Source of the DNA: Pseudomonas cichorii
Lineage (GTDB): Bacteria; Pseudomonadota; Gammaproteobacteria; Pseudomonadales; Pseudomonadaceae
Direction: 5' to 3'
DNA length: 64,000 nt
NCBI RefSeq assembly: GCF_015471405.1
Contig: NZ_BLVZ01000001.1
Coordinates: 310,001-374,000 of the forward strand
The notes under the pieces were generated by a model that did no database searches, had not been told where the DNA came from, and saw only the letters and a list, made by a program, of their open reading frames with translations. Both the position numbers and the translations under genes were made by a program. Below, in pieces: positions 1 to 9,200 of the stretch. Position 1 is the stretch's first letter; every line of letters begins with the position of its first letter.

Positions 1-1012
1 GGATGTTGTCGTTGAAGTTATGCTCGAACTCATAACCGATGGCGGACATTTCGCCATTCATGTCGTCGTAGCCGGGCTCGCCGATGAAGTCGTGACGGCC
101 AATGGTAAAGGGGCCGTTGCCGAGGCCTTTGACGAGCTGGTAAGGCAGTGGCGCGGAGAAGCGCGTGTCGCTTTTCTGGTGGAAAGCCAGCAAGGTCAGC
201 GACGTGTCTTCATTGGGACGCCAGGTCAGGGCCGGAGCAATGTAGAGCTTGTCGTCATTGATATGGTCCTGCTGAGTGCCACTGTCGCGTTGCAACAGGG
301 TCAGGCGATAGCTGAGGGTATCGCTGTCGCCAAGCGGGCCGCTGAAGTCGGCTGTCAGTTGCTTGCGATCATTGTTGCCGTATTGCAGGCCCAACTCATG
401 AAGCGGGGTATCGGTCGGGCGCTTGCTGACACCGTTGACGAATCCGCCTGGTGACAACTGGCCGTACAGGACCGAGGCCGCGCCACGGATCACTTCCACA
501 CGCTCAAGGCCGTAGGGTTCCTGGACGCCGTCGTAGGAGTTGTTCTGCAGGCGCATGCCGTCACGCAGCGAACCGCCAGTAGCAGACTCTACGTCGAAAC
601 CGCGAATACGGAAGCGGTCGGACGTGCGGTTGAAGCTCGATGGCTGGCTGGTGAACCCCGGCGTATAGCTCAGCACATCGGCCAGGGTGTCGGATTTGCG
701 GTCGCGGATTTCATCGGCAGTCACCACGGACAACGACTGCGGTGTTTCGGTAATAGCCGCATTGGTCTTGGTGGCGCTGGTATTGCGCAGGGCAACCTTG
801 CCGGCCAGCGGAGCCGTCGGGTTCTCCTGGGTGTCGGCGTTGATATTGATATTGGTGAGCTGAACTGCGTTGCTGTCGGAGGTTTCATCCGCCGCGATTG
901 CCTGCGCCGAGATGACGCTGCTCAAAGCCAATGCCAGGGTAGTCAGGTGAAACACAGGAGGGCGTCGTGTGTAATGTTTTTCGGTGCTAGCTGTTGTTTT
1001 TCTTTCGAGCAT
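1..1012 (-). CDS. TonB-dependent siderophore receptor (FhuA type), C-terminal part beyond window edge
   Basis: This is the outer-membrane receptor that would take up the ferric siderophore using TonB energy. The minus strand reads openly from ATG at 1012 to the left edge (337 codons), so the C-terminal part of the beta-barrel is missing. After a signal peptide (residues about 25-45, hydrophobic, ending near AIAADE) comes a plug domain with the usual landmarks: SLSVVTADEIRDRKSDTLAD, a TPGF turn, FRIRGFD, an RDGMR segment, LERVEVIRGAASVLYGQ and SPGGFVN. There is no N-terminal signalling (STN) domain, so it probably does not act through an anti-sigma/ECF pair. It is transcribed away from the importer and NRPS genes, from a shared upstream region with a Fur-like box, which supports a role in uptake of this locus's own product. 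The substrate is inferred from context. Confidence 0.93.
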   Translation of the reverse strand, partial: MLERKTTASTEKHYTRRPPVFHLTTLALALSSVISAQAIAADETSDSNAVQLTNININADTQENPTAPLAGKVALRNTSATKTNAAITETPQSLSVVTADEIRDRKSDTLADVLSYTPGFTSQPSSFNRTSDRFRIRGFDVESATGGSLRDGMRLQNNSYDGVQEPYGLERVEVIRGAASVLYGQLSPGGFVNGVSKRPTDTPLHELGLQYGNNDRKQLTADFSGPLGDSDTLSYRLTLLQRDSGTQQDHINDDKLYIAPALTWRPNEDTSLTLLAFHQKSDTRFSAPLPYQLVKGLGNGPFTIGRHDFIGEPGYDDMNGEMSAIGYEFEHNFNDNI

Positions 1013-1122
1013 CGAGAGAGTCCTTGGATTTGCAGTGTGGCTTGTGGAATAGCTATATATGCCCTGGATCCTGTGTTGTCAGGCGCTCAACCGGGCTGGT
1101 GTCAACTGGCCGTACTTTATCT

Positions 1123-1141
1123 GTAAATGATAAGGTTTTGC
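1123..1141. promoter_or_regulatory. Candidate Fur box between receptor and importer
   Basis: By eye, GTAAATGATAAGGTTTTGC matches 12 of 19 positions of the Fur consensus GATAATGATAATCATTATC. The left half is almost perfect (AATGATAA) and the right half is poor. It lies in the divergent control region of two iron-uptake units, where Fur control is expected. Confidence 0.4.
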
Positions 1142-1173
1142 ATTAAGATTGTTACAAAGACACAGATTTATTT

Positions 1174-1189
1174 CATTTTCGATACATTA
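1174..1189 (-). promoter_or_regulatory. Cluster motif, copy 1 (CATTTTCGATACATTA)
   Basis: This 16-bp sequence is nearly identical (15 of 16) to the reverse complement of 35958-35973, upstream of the MbtH gene. It is 13 of 16 identical to 5097-5112, upstream of the hydroxylase/NRPS genes. Read on the minus strand it is TAATGTATCGAAAATG, pointing toward the receptor gene. It may be an operator or a sigma-factor element private to this siderophore locus; the binding protein is not evident in the window. Confidence 0.45.
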
Positions 1190-1293
1190 TGTGGCCCACT
1201 TATGCCCCTCATAGCCTGACGGGACAAAAAAACGATGCAGGGCATTGCTCGATGAGTGATTCGATTAGCCCTCTCCCGAGTGGAGGGAAGGCC

Positions 1294-2097
1294 ATGCTGA
1301 AAGCCACCGGAGTGCGGTTGAGCTATGGTGAGCAGCAGATTCTCAACGGCGTCAGCCTGGACATCCCCGAAGGCCGTTTCACGGCGCTGATCGGTGCCAA
1401 TGGATGTGGCAAGACCACCTTGCTCAATGTACTGGCGCATATGCTGCGCCCGAGCGCTGGCGAGGTTCAGGTGTCCGGCAAACCGCTGCGCCAGTACTCA
1501 CGTCGGGCGCTGGCACAACAGATGGCATTGCTGCCCCAGCGTGCAACATCACCCGCGGGCATGAGTGTGCGTGAGCTGGTCATGCAAGGCCGTTTCCCCT
1601 GGCAGAGCTGGTGGCGCCAATGGTCCGAGCAGGATCAGCAGGCCATTGACCGCGCCATTGAACTGACTGGTATCAAGCCTTTGCTTGATCGCTCGCTGGC
1701 AACCCTGTCGGGCGGACAGTTGCAGCGTTGCTGGATTGCCATGACCCTGGCCCAGGACACTCCGGTGATTCTGCTGGACGAGCCGACCACCTTCCTCGAT
1801 ATCGCGCACCAGATCACGCTGCTTGAGCTGCTGGTGGACCTTCGCGAGCAAGGTAAGACCATCGTGGCCGTGCTGCATGACCTGAACCAGGCTGCGCGTT
1901 ACGCCGATCATCTGGTGATGATGCGTGAAGGTCACTTGCTGGCCCAGGGCGCGCCTGCCGAGGTGTTCACCCGGGAAAACCTCAAGGCGGTCTTCGATCT
2001 GGATGCACATATCATCACCGACCCTTATTCCGGTGACCTGTTGTGCGTTCCGCAATCGAGTCGAAGCAAGCCGCTGACTGTGCGGGAGGCGATGTGA
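1294..2097 (+). CDS. Ferric-siderophore ABC importer, ATP-binding subunit (FecE/FepC family)
   Basis: This is the cytoplasmic ATPase of a binding-protein-dependent ferric siderophore importer. It shows Walker A GANGCGKTT, a Q-loop (LLPQRA), the ABC signature LSGGQLQR, Walker B VILLDEPTTFLD and the H-loop VLHDLNQAARYAD, as in FecE/FepC/BtuD proteins. The open frame extends upstream to 1189, but ATG 1294 is preferred: it has GGAGG seven bases upstream, it yields 268 residues (normal for the family), and the upstream residues do not look like family sequence. ATG 1252 is an alternative. The stop overlaps the next gene's GTG start (ATGTGA), indicating translational coupling with the permeases. 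Confidence 0.93.
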   Translation: MLKATGVRLSYGEQQILNGVSLDIPEGRFTALIGANGCGKTTLLNVLAHMLRPSAGEVQVSGKPLRQYSRRALAQQMALLPQRATSPAGMSVRELVMQGRFPWQSWWRQWSEQDQQAIDRAIELTGIKPLLDRSLATLSGGQLQRCWIAMTLAQDTPVILLDEPTTFLDIAHQITLLELLVDLREQGKTIVAVLHDLNQAARYADHLVMMREGHLLAQGAPAEVFTRENLKAVFDLDAHIITDPYSGDLLCVPQSSRSKPLTVREAM

Positions 2098-3077
2098 GTC
2101 ACGGCTTGCGATTGCCTGTCTGGCTGGGTTTGTTGATGGCAATTGCCCTTGCAGCGCTGCTTCATCTGGCGGTCGGCGCAAAAAGCATTCCCTGGCACGA
2201 GACCTGGCAGGCACTGGTTGCCTATGCGCCGGGCAACCCGGACCACAGCGTCATTCGTGGCAGCCGTCTGCCGCGTTTGCTGGTCGCGCTGTTGGTGGGC
2301 GCCAGTCTTGGGCTTGCCGGCACCATCATGCAGGCGGTCGGCGATAACCCGTTGGCCGACCCCGGGATTCTCGGTATCAATAGCGGTGCTGCGCTGTTCG
2401 TGGTGTTCGGGCTGCTGGTGATGCCGGGCAACGATTTGTCGATGATCCCGTTATTTGCCTTTGCCGGTGCGCTGACGGCTGCCATCGGCGTTCTGCTATT
2501 GGCGGGCAGGGGCCATAACCCGATTCGACTGACGCTGTCGGGGGCCATGATTGCGGCGCTGTTCAGTGCAGTCACTTCAATTCTGTTGCTGCTCGATCAG
2601 CAGGGCCTCGACAGTCTGCGCCGCTGGCTTACCGGTTCCATCGGCGTGACTGGCGGCACGATGCAGGCCTGGGTCTGGCCCTATGTCTTGCTGGGCATGT
2701 TCCTGTGCCTGATCAACGTGAGAGCCTTGAATGCTCATCGCCTGGGGCCGCAGGCTGCTGCGGGCATGGGCGTCAATCTATTGAAGATGCGCGTGTTCGG
2801 GCTGGCCTCGGTGGTCTTGTTGTCCGGGTGTGCCGTGGCGCTGGCAGGGCCTATCGGGTTTGTCGGGTTGGTAGTGCCGCATGCGGCACGCCTGCTGTTT
2901 GGCGATGACTATCGTCGGCTGCTACTGGCAGCGCCTTTGCTTGGTGCGCTGCTGCTGATTCTGGCGGACATCGCAGCTCGCACCGTGGTCAGCCCGTTCG
3001 AGCTCAATACCGGCATCGTGACCGCGCTGATCGGCGGCCCCGTTTTTGTCATCCTGGTGTTGAGGAAGGTCAAATGA
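2094..3077 (+). CDS. Ferric-siderophore ABC importer permease 1 (FecCD/BtuC family)
   Basis: This is an inner-membrane permease with many hydrophobic helices and FecCD landmarks: LRLPRLL-type entry (RGSRLPRLLVALLVGA), GTIMQAVGDNPLADPGILGINSGA and the coupling segment GPIGFVGLVVPHAARLL. The open frame begins at 2043, but the GTG at 2094 fits better. It overlaps the ATPase stop, has GGGAGG four bases upstream, and the residues before it carry no family signal. From GTG the product is 327 residues, typical for the family. It overlaps the next permease by four bases (ATGA), so the pair is coupled and probably forms a heterodimer. Confidence 0.92.
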   Translation: MSHGLRLPVWLGLLMAIALAALLHLAVGAKSIPWHETWQALVAYAPGNPDHSVIRGSRLPRLLVALLVGASLGLAGTIMQAVGDNPLADPGILGINSGAALFVVFGLLVMPGNDLSMIPLFAFAGALTAAIGVLLLAGRGHNPIRLTLSGAMIAALFSAVTSILLLLDQQGLDSLRRWLTGSIGVTGGTMQAWVWPYVLLGMFLCLINVRALNAHRLGPQAAAGMGVNLLKMRVFGLASVVLLSGCAVALAGPIGFVGLVVPHAARLLFGDDYRRLLLAAPLLGALLLILADIAARTVVSPFELNTGIVTALIGGPVFVILVLRKVK

Positions 3078-4123
3078 GGCGCGCCGTACTGACCCTGCCC
3101 AGAACCTTGCCGTTGCTGCCCTGGATTGCCCGGCCCATCGACCTGATTTCTGTGCTGGTGCTGACATGTGCCGTCATTGGGCTGGCGCTGTACGCACTGA
3201 CCGTGGGCAGTTTTTCCCTGAGTGTCGCCCAGGCCTGGCAAGCATTGCTGGCACCCGAGGAGGCCAGCCCGACAGTACGCAATCTGCTCTGGGAGCTGCG
3301 ATTGCCCCGTGTGGTACTGGCGATCCTGGCCGGTGCGGCCATGTCACTGGCCGGTCTGTTGATGCAATCGCTGACCCGCAACCCGCTGGCGGCACCCGGT
3401 CTGGTGGGTGTGGAGTCGGGTGCCAGCGTCACCATGCTGCTGATCATTGTGCTCTGGCCCGGGCTTCTGCCGCTGGAGCTGTATCCATTGGCAGCACTGG
3501 CAGGCGGTCTGGCCGTGGCGTTCTTTGTTGCGCTGCTGTCCTGGCGCCAGGGCATCTCGCCGTTGCGTCTGATTCTGGTCGGCGTGGGGCTTACTGCCAT
3601 GCTCAGTGCCGTCGCCGATCTGCTGATCACTTACGGCAATATCGATCAGGTGGAGTCGGCCCTGATGTGGCTGGGCGGCAGTCTGCATCGGGCCGGTTGG
3701 GCGCAGGTCAACAGCCTTGGGCTCTGGTTATTGCTGGCGGGTGTGCCGTTGTTGTTCTGCCATCGGCAGTTGAACCTGCTGCAACTGGGCGAAAAGGTTG
3801 CGCTCAGCAGAGGCTTGAATGTCACGGGCGTCATGATTGCCTTGCTACTGTGCAGCGTCATGCTGACGGCGGCGGCAGTGGCGAATGTCGGCACCATGAC
3901 GTTTGTCGGTCTGGTGGCTCCGCATCTGGCGCGGCAACTGGCAGGTGATCGCCATGGGGCATTGATGCCTTTGTCGGCGCTGTTCGGCGCGTTGCTGGTG
4001 CTGGCCGGCGACACGCTGGGAAGGGGCGTTTTCCCGCCCTTGCAGTTGCCGGCAGGGCTGGTGGTCGCAATCATCGGTGCGCCTTATCTGATTGTGTTAT
4101 TGGCGCGTCAGCGCAATCGCTAA
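3074..4123 (+). CDS. Ferric-siderophore ABC importer permease 2 (FecCD family)
   Basis: This is the second FecCD-type permease, 349 aa. It contains LRLPRVVLAILAGAAMSLAG, LMQSLTRNPLAAPGLVGVESGA and the coupling segment MTFVGLVAPHLARQLAG, with about nine to ten hydrophobic helices. The start ATG overlaps the previous stop. With the preceding ATPase and permease and the following periplasmic protein it makes a full four-gene importer. This importer would carry the ferric siderophore, or iron released from it, from periplasm to cytoplasm. Many pyoverdine systems release iron in the periplasm instead, so its presence suggests cytoplasmic iron release here, consistent with the FhuF-type protein in the same locus. 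Confidence 0.92.
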   Translation: MRRAVLTLPRTLPLLPWIARPIDLISVLVLTCAVIGLALYALTVGSFSLSVAQAWQALLAPEEASPTVRNLLWELRLPRVVLAILAGAAMSLAGLLMQSLTRNPLAAPGLVGVESGASVTMLLIIVLWPGLLPLELYPLAALAGGLAVAFFVALLSWRQGISPLRLILVGVGLTAMLSAVADLLITYGNIDQVESALMWLGGSLHRAGWAQVNSLGLWLLLAGVPLLFCHRQLNLLQLGEKVALSRGLNVTGVMIALLLCSVMLTAAAVANVGTMTFVGLVAPHLARQLAGDRHGALMPLSALFGALLVLAGDTLGRGVFPPLQLPAGLVVAIIGAPYLIVLLARQRNR

Positions 4124-4150
4124 AAACAAATACTCTGGGGGTAAGCGCGG

Positions 4151-5089
4151 GTGAAAGGATTTTTCCGAGGTGTGGTGGGCATGTTGTGTGTGCCTCTGGC
4201 ATTGCTGGCTGTAGAGGCCGGCGCCGCTGAAACCAAGGTGTTCGAGAATAGCTTTGGGCGGGTCGAAGTGCCTGTGGCACCGCATTGCATCGTGTCGCTG
4301 CATGACTTCAGCCTGACCACGCAATTGCTGGAACTGGGCGTCAAACCCTGCGGCTCCACAGGCCGTAAAAAGCTGTTTTCCGATGTGCTGTTTCGCGGCA
4401 CCCAGGAACGCTTCGATGTGACAGGCATTCAATATATCGGCTCGCATCAGGCACCCGATCTGGAAGCGATTGCCGCCTTGAAGCCCGATCTGATCGTCGG
4501 ATTGTCATATCACGCGGATATCAAGGAAAAGCTCAGCAAGATTGCGCCGGTGGTGCTGTTGCCTGCACGTGAAAGCGATATCAAGACCTACGCCAGGGAA
4601 CTCGCCGAACTGGTCGGCAAGCAGCAGCGCTACGCCGAAATGCTGGGCGAGTACCAATGGGTCGTCAAAGAGTTCAAGAAACGGGTCAAGGACCCTTCGC
4701 GAATCACCGTCACGACGCTTGAGGTCTACACCGATGGCTTTCAGTTGATCGGCCGTGGAGGAATGGATGATGTCATCACCGATTTTGGCCTCGGGCGTGT
4801 GCCGGCTTACAGCGCGGCAAGGCAGAACGTTCCCTACAGTCTGGAGCGAATTGGCGACTTCAACAGTGATTTCATTATTGATACATATGAGGAGTTGCTA
4901 GATTCGGAGACCAGCACAGCCGCCTTCCGCAAGTCCCCGCAATGGCAGAATCTGTTTGCGGTCAAAAACCGCCAGTTCCTGTATCTGAACCGCAGCCGCT
5001 ATGCCGATACGATGCAAGGGCTGCTGGGATCTGCCTATCTGCTGATGTCGCATATCGGTGAGCGGGAGAGCGTACTGCAGGCTCAATGA
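4151..5089 (+). CDS. Periplasmic ferric-siderophore-binding protein (FecB/FhuD type)
   Basis: This is the soluble substrate-binding component of the importer (312 aa). It starts at GTG 4151 with a G-rich Shine-Dalgarno (GGGGGTAAG) just upstream. Residues 1-25 form a signal peptide ending near EAGAAET. The body has class III binding-protein features: VPVAPHCIVSLHDFSLTTQL, a PDLEAIAALKPDLIVG strand-turn and a long linking helix around residues 150-175. The protein ends with LLGSAYLLMSHIGE. There is no lipobox cysteine, so it should be free in the periplasm. It follows the permeases by 27 bases. The exact ligand is unknown; a hydroxycarboxylate-type siderophore is inferred from the adjacent NRPS genes. 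Confidence 0.88.
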   Translation: MKGFFRGVVGMLCVPLALLAVEAGAAETKVFENSFGRVEVPVAPHCIVSLHDFSLTTQLLELGVKPCGSTGRKKLFSDVLFRGTQERFDVTGIQYIGSHQAPDLEAIAALKPDLIVGLSYHADIKEKLSKIAPVVLLPARESDIKTYARELAELVGKQQRYAEMLGEYQWVVKEFKKRVKDPSRITVTTLEVYTDGFQLIGRGGMDDVITDFGLGRVPAYSAARQNVPYSLERIGDFNSDFIIDTYEELLDSETSTAAFRKSPQWQNLFAVKNRQFLYLNRSRYADTMQGLLGSAYLLMSHIGERESVLQAQ

Positions 5090-5096
5090 AATGTGT

Positions 5097-5112
5097 CAAT
5101 TTCGATACAAAA
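5097..5112 (-). promoter_or_regulatory. Cluster motif, copy 2 (CAATTTCGATACAAAA)
   Basis: This is the second, more divergent copy of the 16-bp motif (13 of 16 to copy 1, all of the core TTTCGATACA kept). It lies three bases before a good Fur box and about 100 bases before the hydroxylase start, in the control region of the biosynthetic genes. Confidence 0.4.
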
Positions 5113-5115
5113 GTC

Positions 5116-5134
5116 ATAAATGACAATCATTCTC
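5116..5134. promoter_or_regulatory. Fur box upstream of the hydroxylase/NRPS operon
   Basis: ATAAATGACAATCATTCTC matches 14 of 19 positions of the Fur consensus GATAATGATAATCATTATC, including the central AATCATT. It is the best Fur match seen in the window. It sits 75 bases before the first biosynthetic gene, so iron repression of the NRPS operon is likely. Confidence 0.65.
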
Positions 5135-5209
5135 TATTGATGTTGTTACTCGTTTGTATTAATTTGCGCTCTCCAAAAATACGCTTATCCGAATGGCGAG
5201 GGGTTTCAA

Positions 5210-6199
5210 ATGGAAACGGGTTTGGCGCGTACGCAAGTTCAATCCATGGAGGTTTTCCCCGATAGCGAACAGACTCTGCCGTTCATATTTCAGGCTCCGG
5301 CTGCCGGTGATACCTGGCAAGCCCATCGCGAGCAGATTCAGCAGGTAGTCGAGACTGAACTGCCGCGTGCCGGTGGTGTTCTGTTTCGTGGTTTTGCCTT
5401 CAAGGGTGAGGCCGACTTCGAAGCGTTTGCCTGTAGTTTCGGCCATGAGCTGCTGACCTACGACTACGCTTCCACACCACGTACCAAGCTCAACAACCGG
5501 GTCTATACCTCCACCGAATACCCGGCTCACCAGATCATCCCTTTGCACAATGAACAGTCCTATTCGCTGAACTGGCCAATGAAGATCTGGTTTCATTGCG
5601 TGCAGGCGGCCCAGGTCGGTGGTGAAACCCCGATTGCCGACAGCCGTCTGGTCTACCAGCAACTGGACCCGGTCATCCGCCAGCGTTTTGCCGACAAGCG
5701 CCTGATGTATGTGCGCAACTACGGCAACGGTCTGGATCTGCCCTGGCAACAGGCTTTCAGCACTGAAGACCGTGAGCAGGTCGAGCGCTTCTGCCGGGCC
5801 AGCAATATCGAATTCGAATGGAATGACGATGGCGAGCTTTCCACTCGCCAGGTCTGTCAGGCCGTTGCCCAGCATCCGGTTACCGGTGAATGGGTATGGT
5901 TCAATCAGGCGCACCTGTTTCATATCTCCAACCTTGCACCAGCGGTACGCGAAACGCTGATTTCCATCGTTGGCGAAGAGGGTGTGCCACGTAACGTGTT
6001 TTACGGCGACGGTTCACCTATCGAGCTGGAAGCTCTTGAGCATGTGCGCGCTGTTCTCCAGCGTTGCCAGGTGAGTTTCCCCTGGCAGGCCGGTGACGTG
6101 CTGATGCTCGACAACATGCTGGTGGCCCACGGCCGCTCGACATTCCAGGGCGCACGCAAGGTCGTGGTCGCCATGGCGGAGCCTGCTTCGGCAAGCTGA
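5210..6199 (+). CDS. Stand-alone siderophore aspartyl beta-hydroxylase (SyrP/TauD family)
   Basis: This is a non-haem Fe(II)/2-oxoglutarate oxygenase expected to hydroxylate the beta-carbon of Asp bound to an NRPS carrier domain. The iron ligands can be read as H113-N-E115 (in PLHNEQSYS) and the distal H307 (in LDNMLVAHGRS); the 2-oxoglutarate-binding Arg lies in GARKVVVAMAE. An HxE rather than HxD pair is normal for SyrP-like carrier-bound amino acid hydroxylases. The length of 329 aa is typical. It is the first gene after the Fur box and is followed 66 bases later by the first NRPS. Reitz et al. (PNAS 2019) linked stand-alone aspartyl hydroxylases of siderophore clusters to L-erythro beta-OH-Asp. 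Which of the three Asp modules it serves is not known from sequence. Confidence 0.88.
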   Translation: METGLARTQVQSMEVFPDSEQTLPFIFQAPAAGDTWQAHREQIQQVVETELPRAGGVLFRGFAFKGEADFEAFACSFGHELLTYDYASTPRTKLNNRVYTSTEYPAHQIIPLHNEQSYSLNWPMKIWFHCVQAAQVGGETPIADSRLVYQQLDPVIRQRFADKRLMYVRNYGNGLDLPWQQAFSTEDREQVERFCRASNIEFEWNDDGELSTRQVCQAVAQHPVTGEWVWFNQAHLFHISNLAPAVRETLISIVGEEGVPRNVFYGDGSPIELEALEHVRAVLQRCQVSFPWQAGDVLMLDNMLVAHGRSTFQGARKVVVAMAEPASAS

Positions 6200-6265
6200 G
6201 CACTCTCTTTCAGAAAGCCGTCGCAATGGGCGGCTTACTTTGAACAAGTAGAAAAAGGACATCAA

Positions 6266-9200
6266 ATGGATCGCCTGATGCATCGCTGCTGGCTGCGCGG
6301 AATTCGCCTGTCTATAGCTGAAGGCCAGTTGGCCATTGCCCATGGATCGCAGGGCGACTTGAACGCTGAGCTGGTAGCCGAGTTGCAGGCCCAGGGCCCC
6401 GAAGTGCTGCAATGGCTGCAACAGCACCCCGATTATTTCGATGCCCGACCATTGACGGATAACGAGCAGGCGCTCTGGTTTCTCCAGCGTCTGGAGCCTG
6501 AAAGCTGCGCCTACAACATTGCTTATGCCGGTCGTCTCAAGGCGCAGTTCTTTACCGAGGATTTCCCCCAGCGCCTGCAAGATGCCTGGGCCAAGGTGCA
6601 GCAGCGCTACCCGATGCTGTGTACGGCTTATGCCGAACGCAATGGCGAGTTGCTGCAATGGAGTCATCGCGAGAAGGTCCGGCCGTTGCAGCGTGTTGCA
6701 TTGCAGGCAGCAAACGCCGAAACCCTGCAACAGCGTATTACCGAGCTGGCCGATGCGCCGTTCAATCTGGAAGCCGGTGAAGTCAGTCGCGTCGTTCTTT
6801 TGAGCAATTCACAGGGTAGCGAGACCGAATACAGCGTATTGCTGGTGATTCATCACATCGCTGCGGATCTGGCCACGTTCTACATTGTGCTCAATGAGTT
6901 GTTCGCATTGGTCAATGACCAGACGCTGCCTCCTGTAAATCCCGATGCGTATCGCGATTATTGCAGTGATCTGCATATTCGCAGCGAAGCGGCCGAACCT
7001 GCTGAACTGGCATGGTGGCAGGCACAACTGGCCGAAGCCCCTGCACTGGAATTGCCGACTGACTTTCCGTATGGCAGCAATCAGGCATTCAAGGGCGGCG
7101 AGTTGTCTGTTCGCTTCGATCCGGCTGCTACGGCCAGAATCCGTGCCGTCGCCCGTGGTCTGGGCGTAACGCCTTATGTGCTCTGGTTCTCGCTGTTCCA
7201 GCAGTTTCTCGGCGTGCTGTCGGGGCAGGACGACTTCGTGCTCGGGACGCCCAGCGGCTGGCGCTTGCGGCGTGAACACCTCAATCTGCCGGGCTATCTG
7301 GTCAACCCGCTGCCGATCCGTTGCCGTCTGCGCCGCGACTTGTCCAGTGGCGAGTGGGCAAAACAGGTGGACGCCACCGTCAAACAGGCCCTGCAACACC
7401 GTCACTATCCGTTCTCGCGTCTGGTCAAACAGCTCGATTTGCCAAGGCAGATGGGCAGGGCGCCGCTGTTCCAGCATATGTTCACCCTCAACAAGGAGCG
7501 TATCGCGCCTTTCGAGCAATATGTCGACCGCTTGATCTCGGAACAGCGCGGTGCCGCACACGAACTGAACATGGTGGTCATCGACGAGGAAGAAGGCTTC
7601 CTGTGCCGGTGGCGCTACAGCAAGGCGTTGTACCTCCATCAAACCATCGAACGTTATCGGGACCAGTTCGTGGCCCTGGTACATGCAGTGCTCGAACAAC
7701 CCGAAGTGCCTTTTGCCGAACTGGACTGGCTGGCTGCGCAGCAGCAATCCTTCCTGAAGGGCGAGGACGTGCCGCTGGCCATCGACAATGCCTGGCAGGC
7801 TTTCACTCAACAGTGCGCCCTGCAACCTCAAGCGATTGCGTTGCAGGATGAAGAGGGCGTTCTCGGTTATGCCGAACTCGGCCGTGCGGTGGTCGCCCGT
7901 GGCGAGCGTTTGCAGGACGGTTTGAGTCTGGCGGGCAAGCGGATTGCCTTGTGCCTGCCGCGCAGTCGCGAACTGGTGATGCATATGCTCGCGGCCTGGC
8001 AGTGTTGCGCGACTTATCTGGCCCTCGACCCGCAATGGCCGCAGTCGCGCTTGCAGGACATTTGCCTGGATGCCACGCCTGAGGTGCTGGTTGGCGAAGG
8101 GGCGCGCCCCGAATGGTTGTCGGAACAGGTGCGCTGGCTGCCAATACCTTCTGCGCCGCTATTCAGTGATTCGCCGTTGCGCGCCGCGCTGGCGGCAGAC
8201 CTGACAGCTTACGTGGTGTACACCTCGGGCTCCAGTGGCAAGCCAAAAGGGGTGAAGGTCAGCCAGGGCAACCTGATTCATTACGTGACCGGTTGTCTTG
8301 AACGCCTGAACCTGAGCGCTGATGCCAGCCTGGCCAGCCTCGCCAGTTGCGCGACCGACCTTGGGCATACGGCCTTGTTCGGGGCCTTGCTCAGTGGCCG
8401 CCGTCTGCGCCTGCTGGGCGAGGAACTGGCCTTCGACGCCGAGGAACTGGCCGCCGTGCTGGAGCGTGAGCCCGTCGATCTGCTGAAGATCGTGCCGTCA
8501 CATCTCAACGCCTTGCTGGTCGCCAGAGATCCGCAGCGCTTACTGCCGCGCCAGTGTCTGGTCACAGGCGGCGAAGCGCTGGGCCATGATCTGGTCAGCC
8601 GCTTGCGCACCTTGAAAACGGATCTGCGCATCGTCAACCACTACGGCCCCAGCGAAACCACGGTCGGCGTCCTGACCCATGAAGTCGATGACAGCGGTGC
8701 TGCACCGTTAGGGCGACCACTGGCCAATGTTCAGGTCAGCGTGCGTTCGCCCGATGGCGCATTGTTGCCGATTGGCGTCAGCGGCGAGCTGTACATTCAG
8801 GGCGCAACAGTCGCACCGGGCTATCTCAGCGCTCCAGATGCGGATCACGCCCGTTTTGGTGAGTACGGCTATCGCACCGGCGACCGGGTACGACTCAATC
8901 ATCAGGGCCAGGTGGAATTTCTTGGCCGGCTCGATGAACAGGTCAAGATCCGCGGCTACAGGGTAGAACCGGCAGAAGTCGCGGCCCAATTGCGTGCCAT
9001 GGCGCAGGTCAGTGATGTCCGGGTGCTGAACATCCCGACGCCGTTGACCGGCAACCGTCTGGTGGCCTTCCTGATTGCGCCGCCGCAGGCTCTGGCCGAC
9101 ATCCAGAGCGTTCTGCAAACGCAACTGCCGGACTATATGCAGCCAGCCCAGTGGCATTGCCTTGAGCGCTTTGCCTTACTGGCTAATGGCAAGGTCGATC

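Noticed and set aside
20..454. 144-codon plus-strand open frame at the left end
   Set aside because: The minus strand reads as a TonB receptor with plug-domain motifs, so the plus-strand frame is its shadow.
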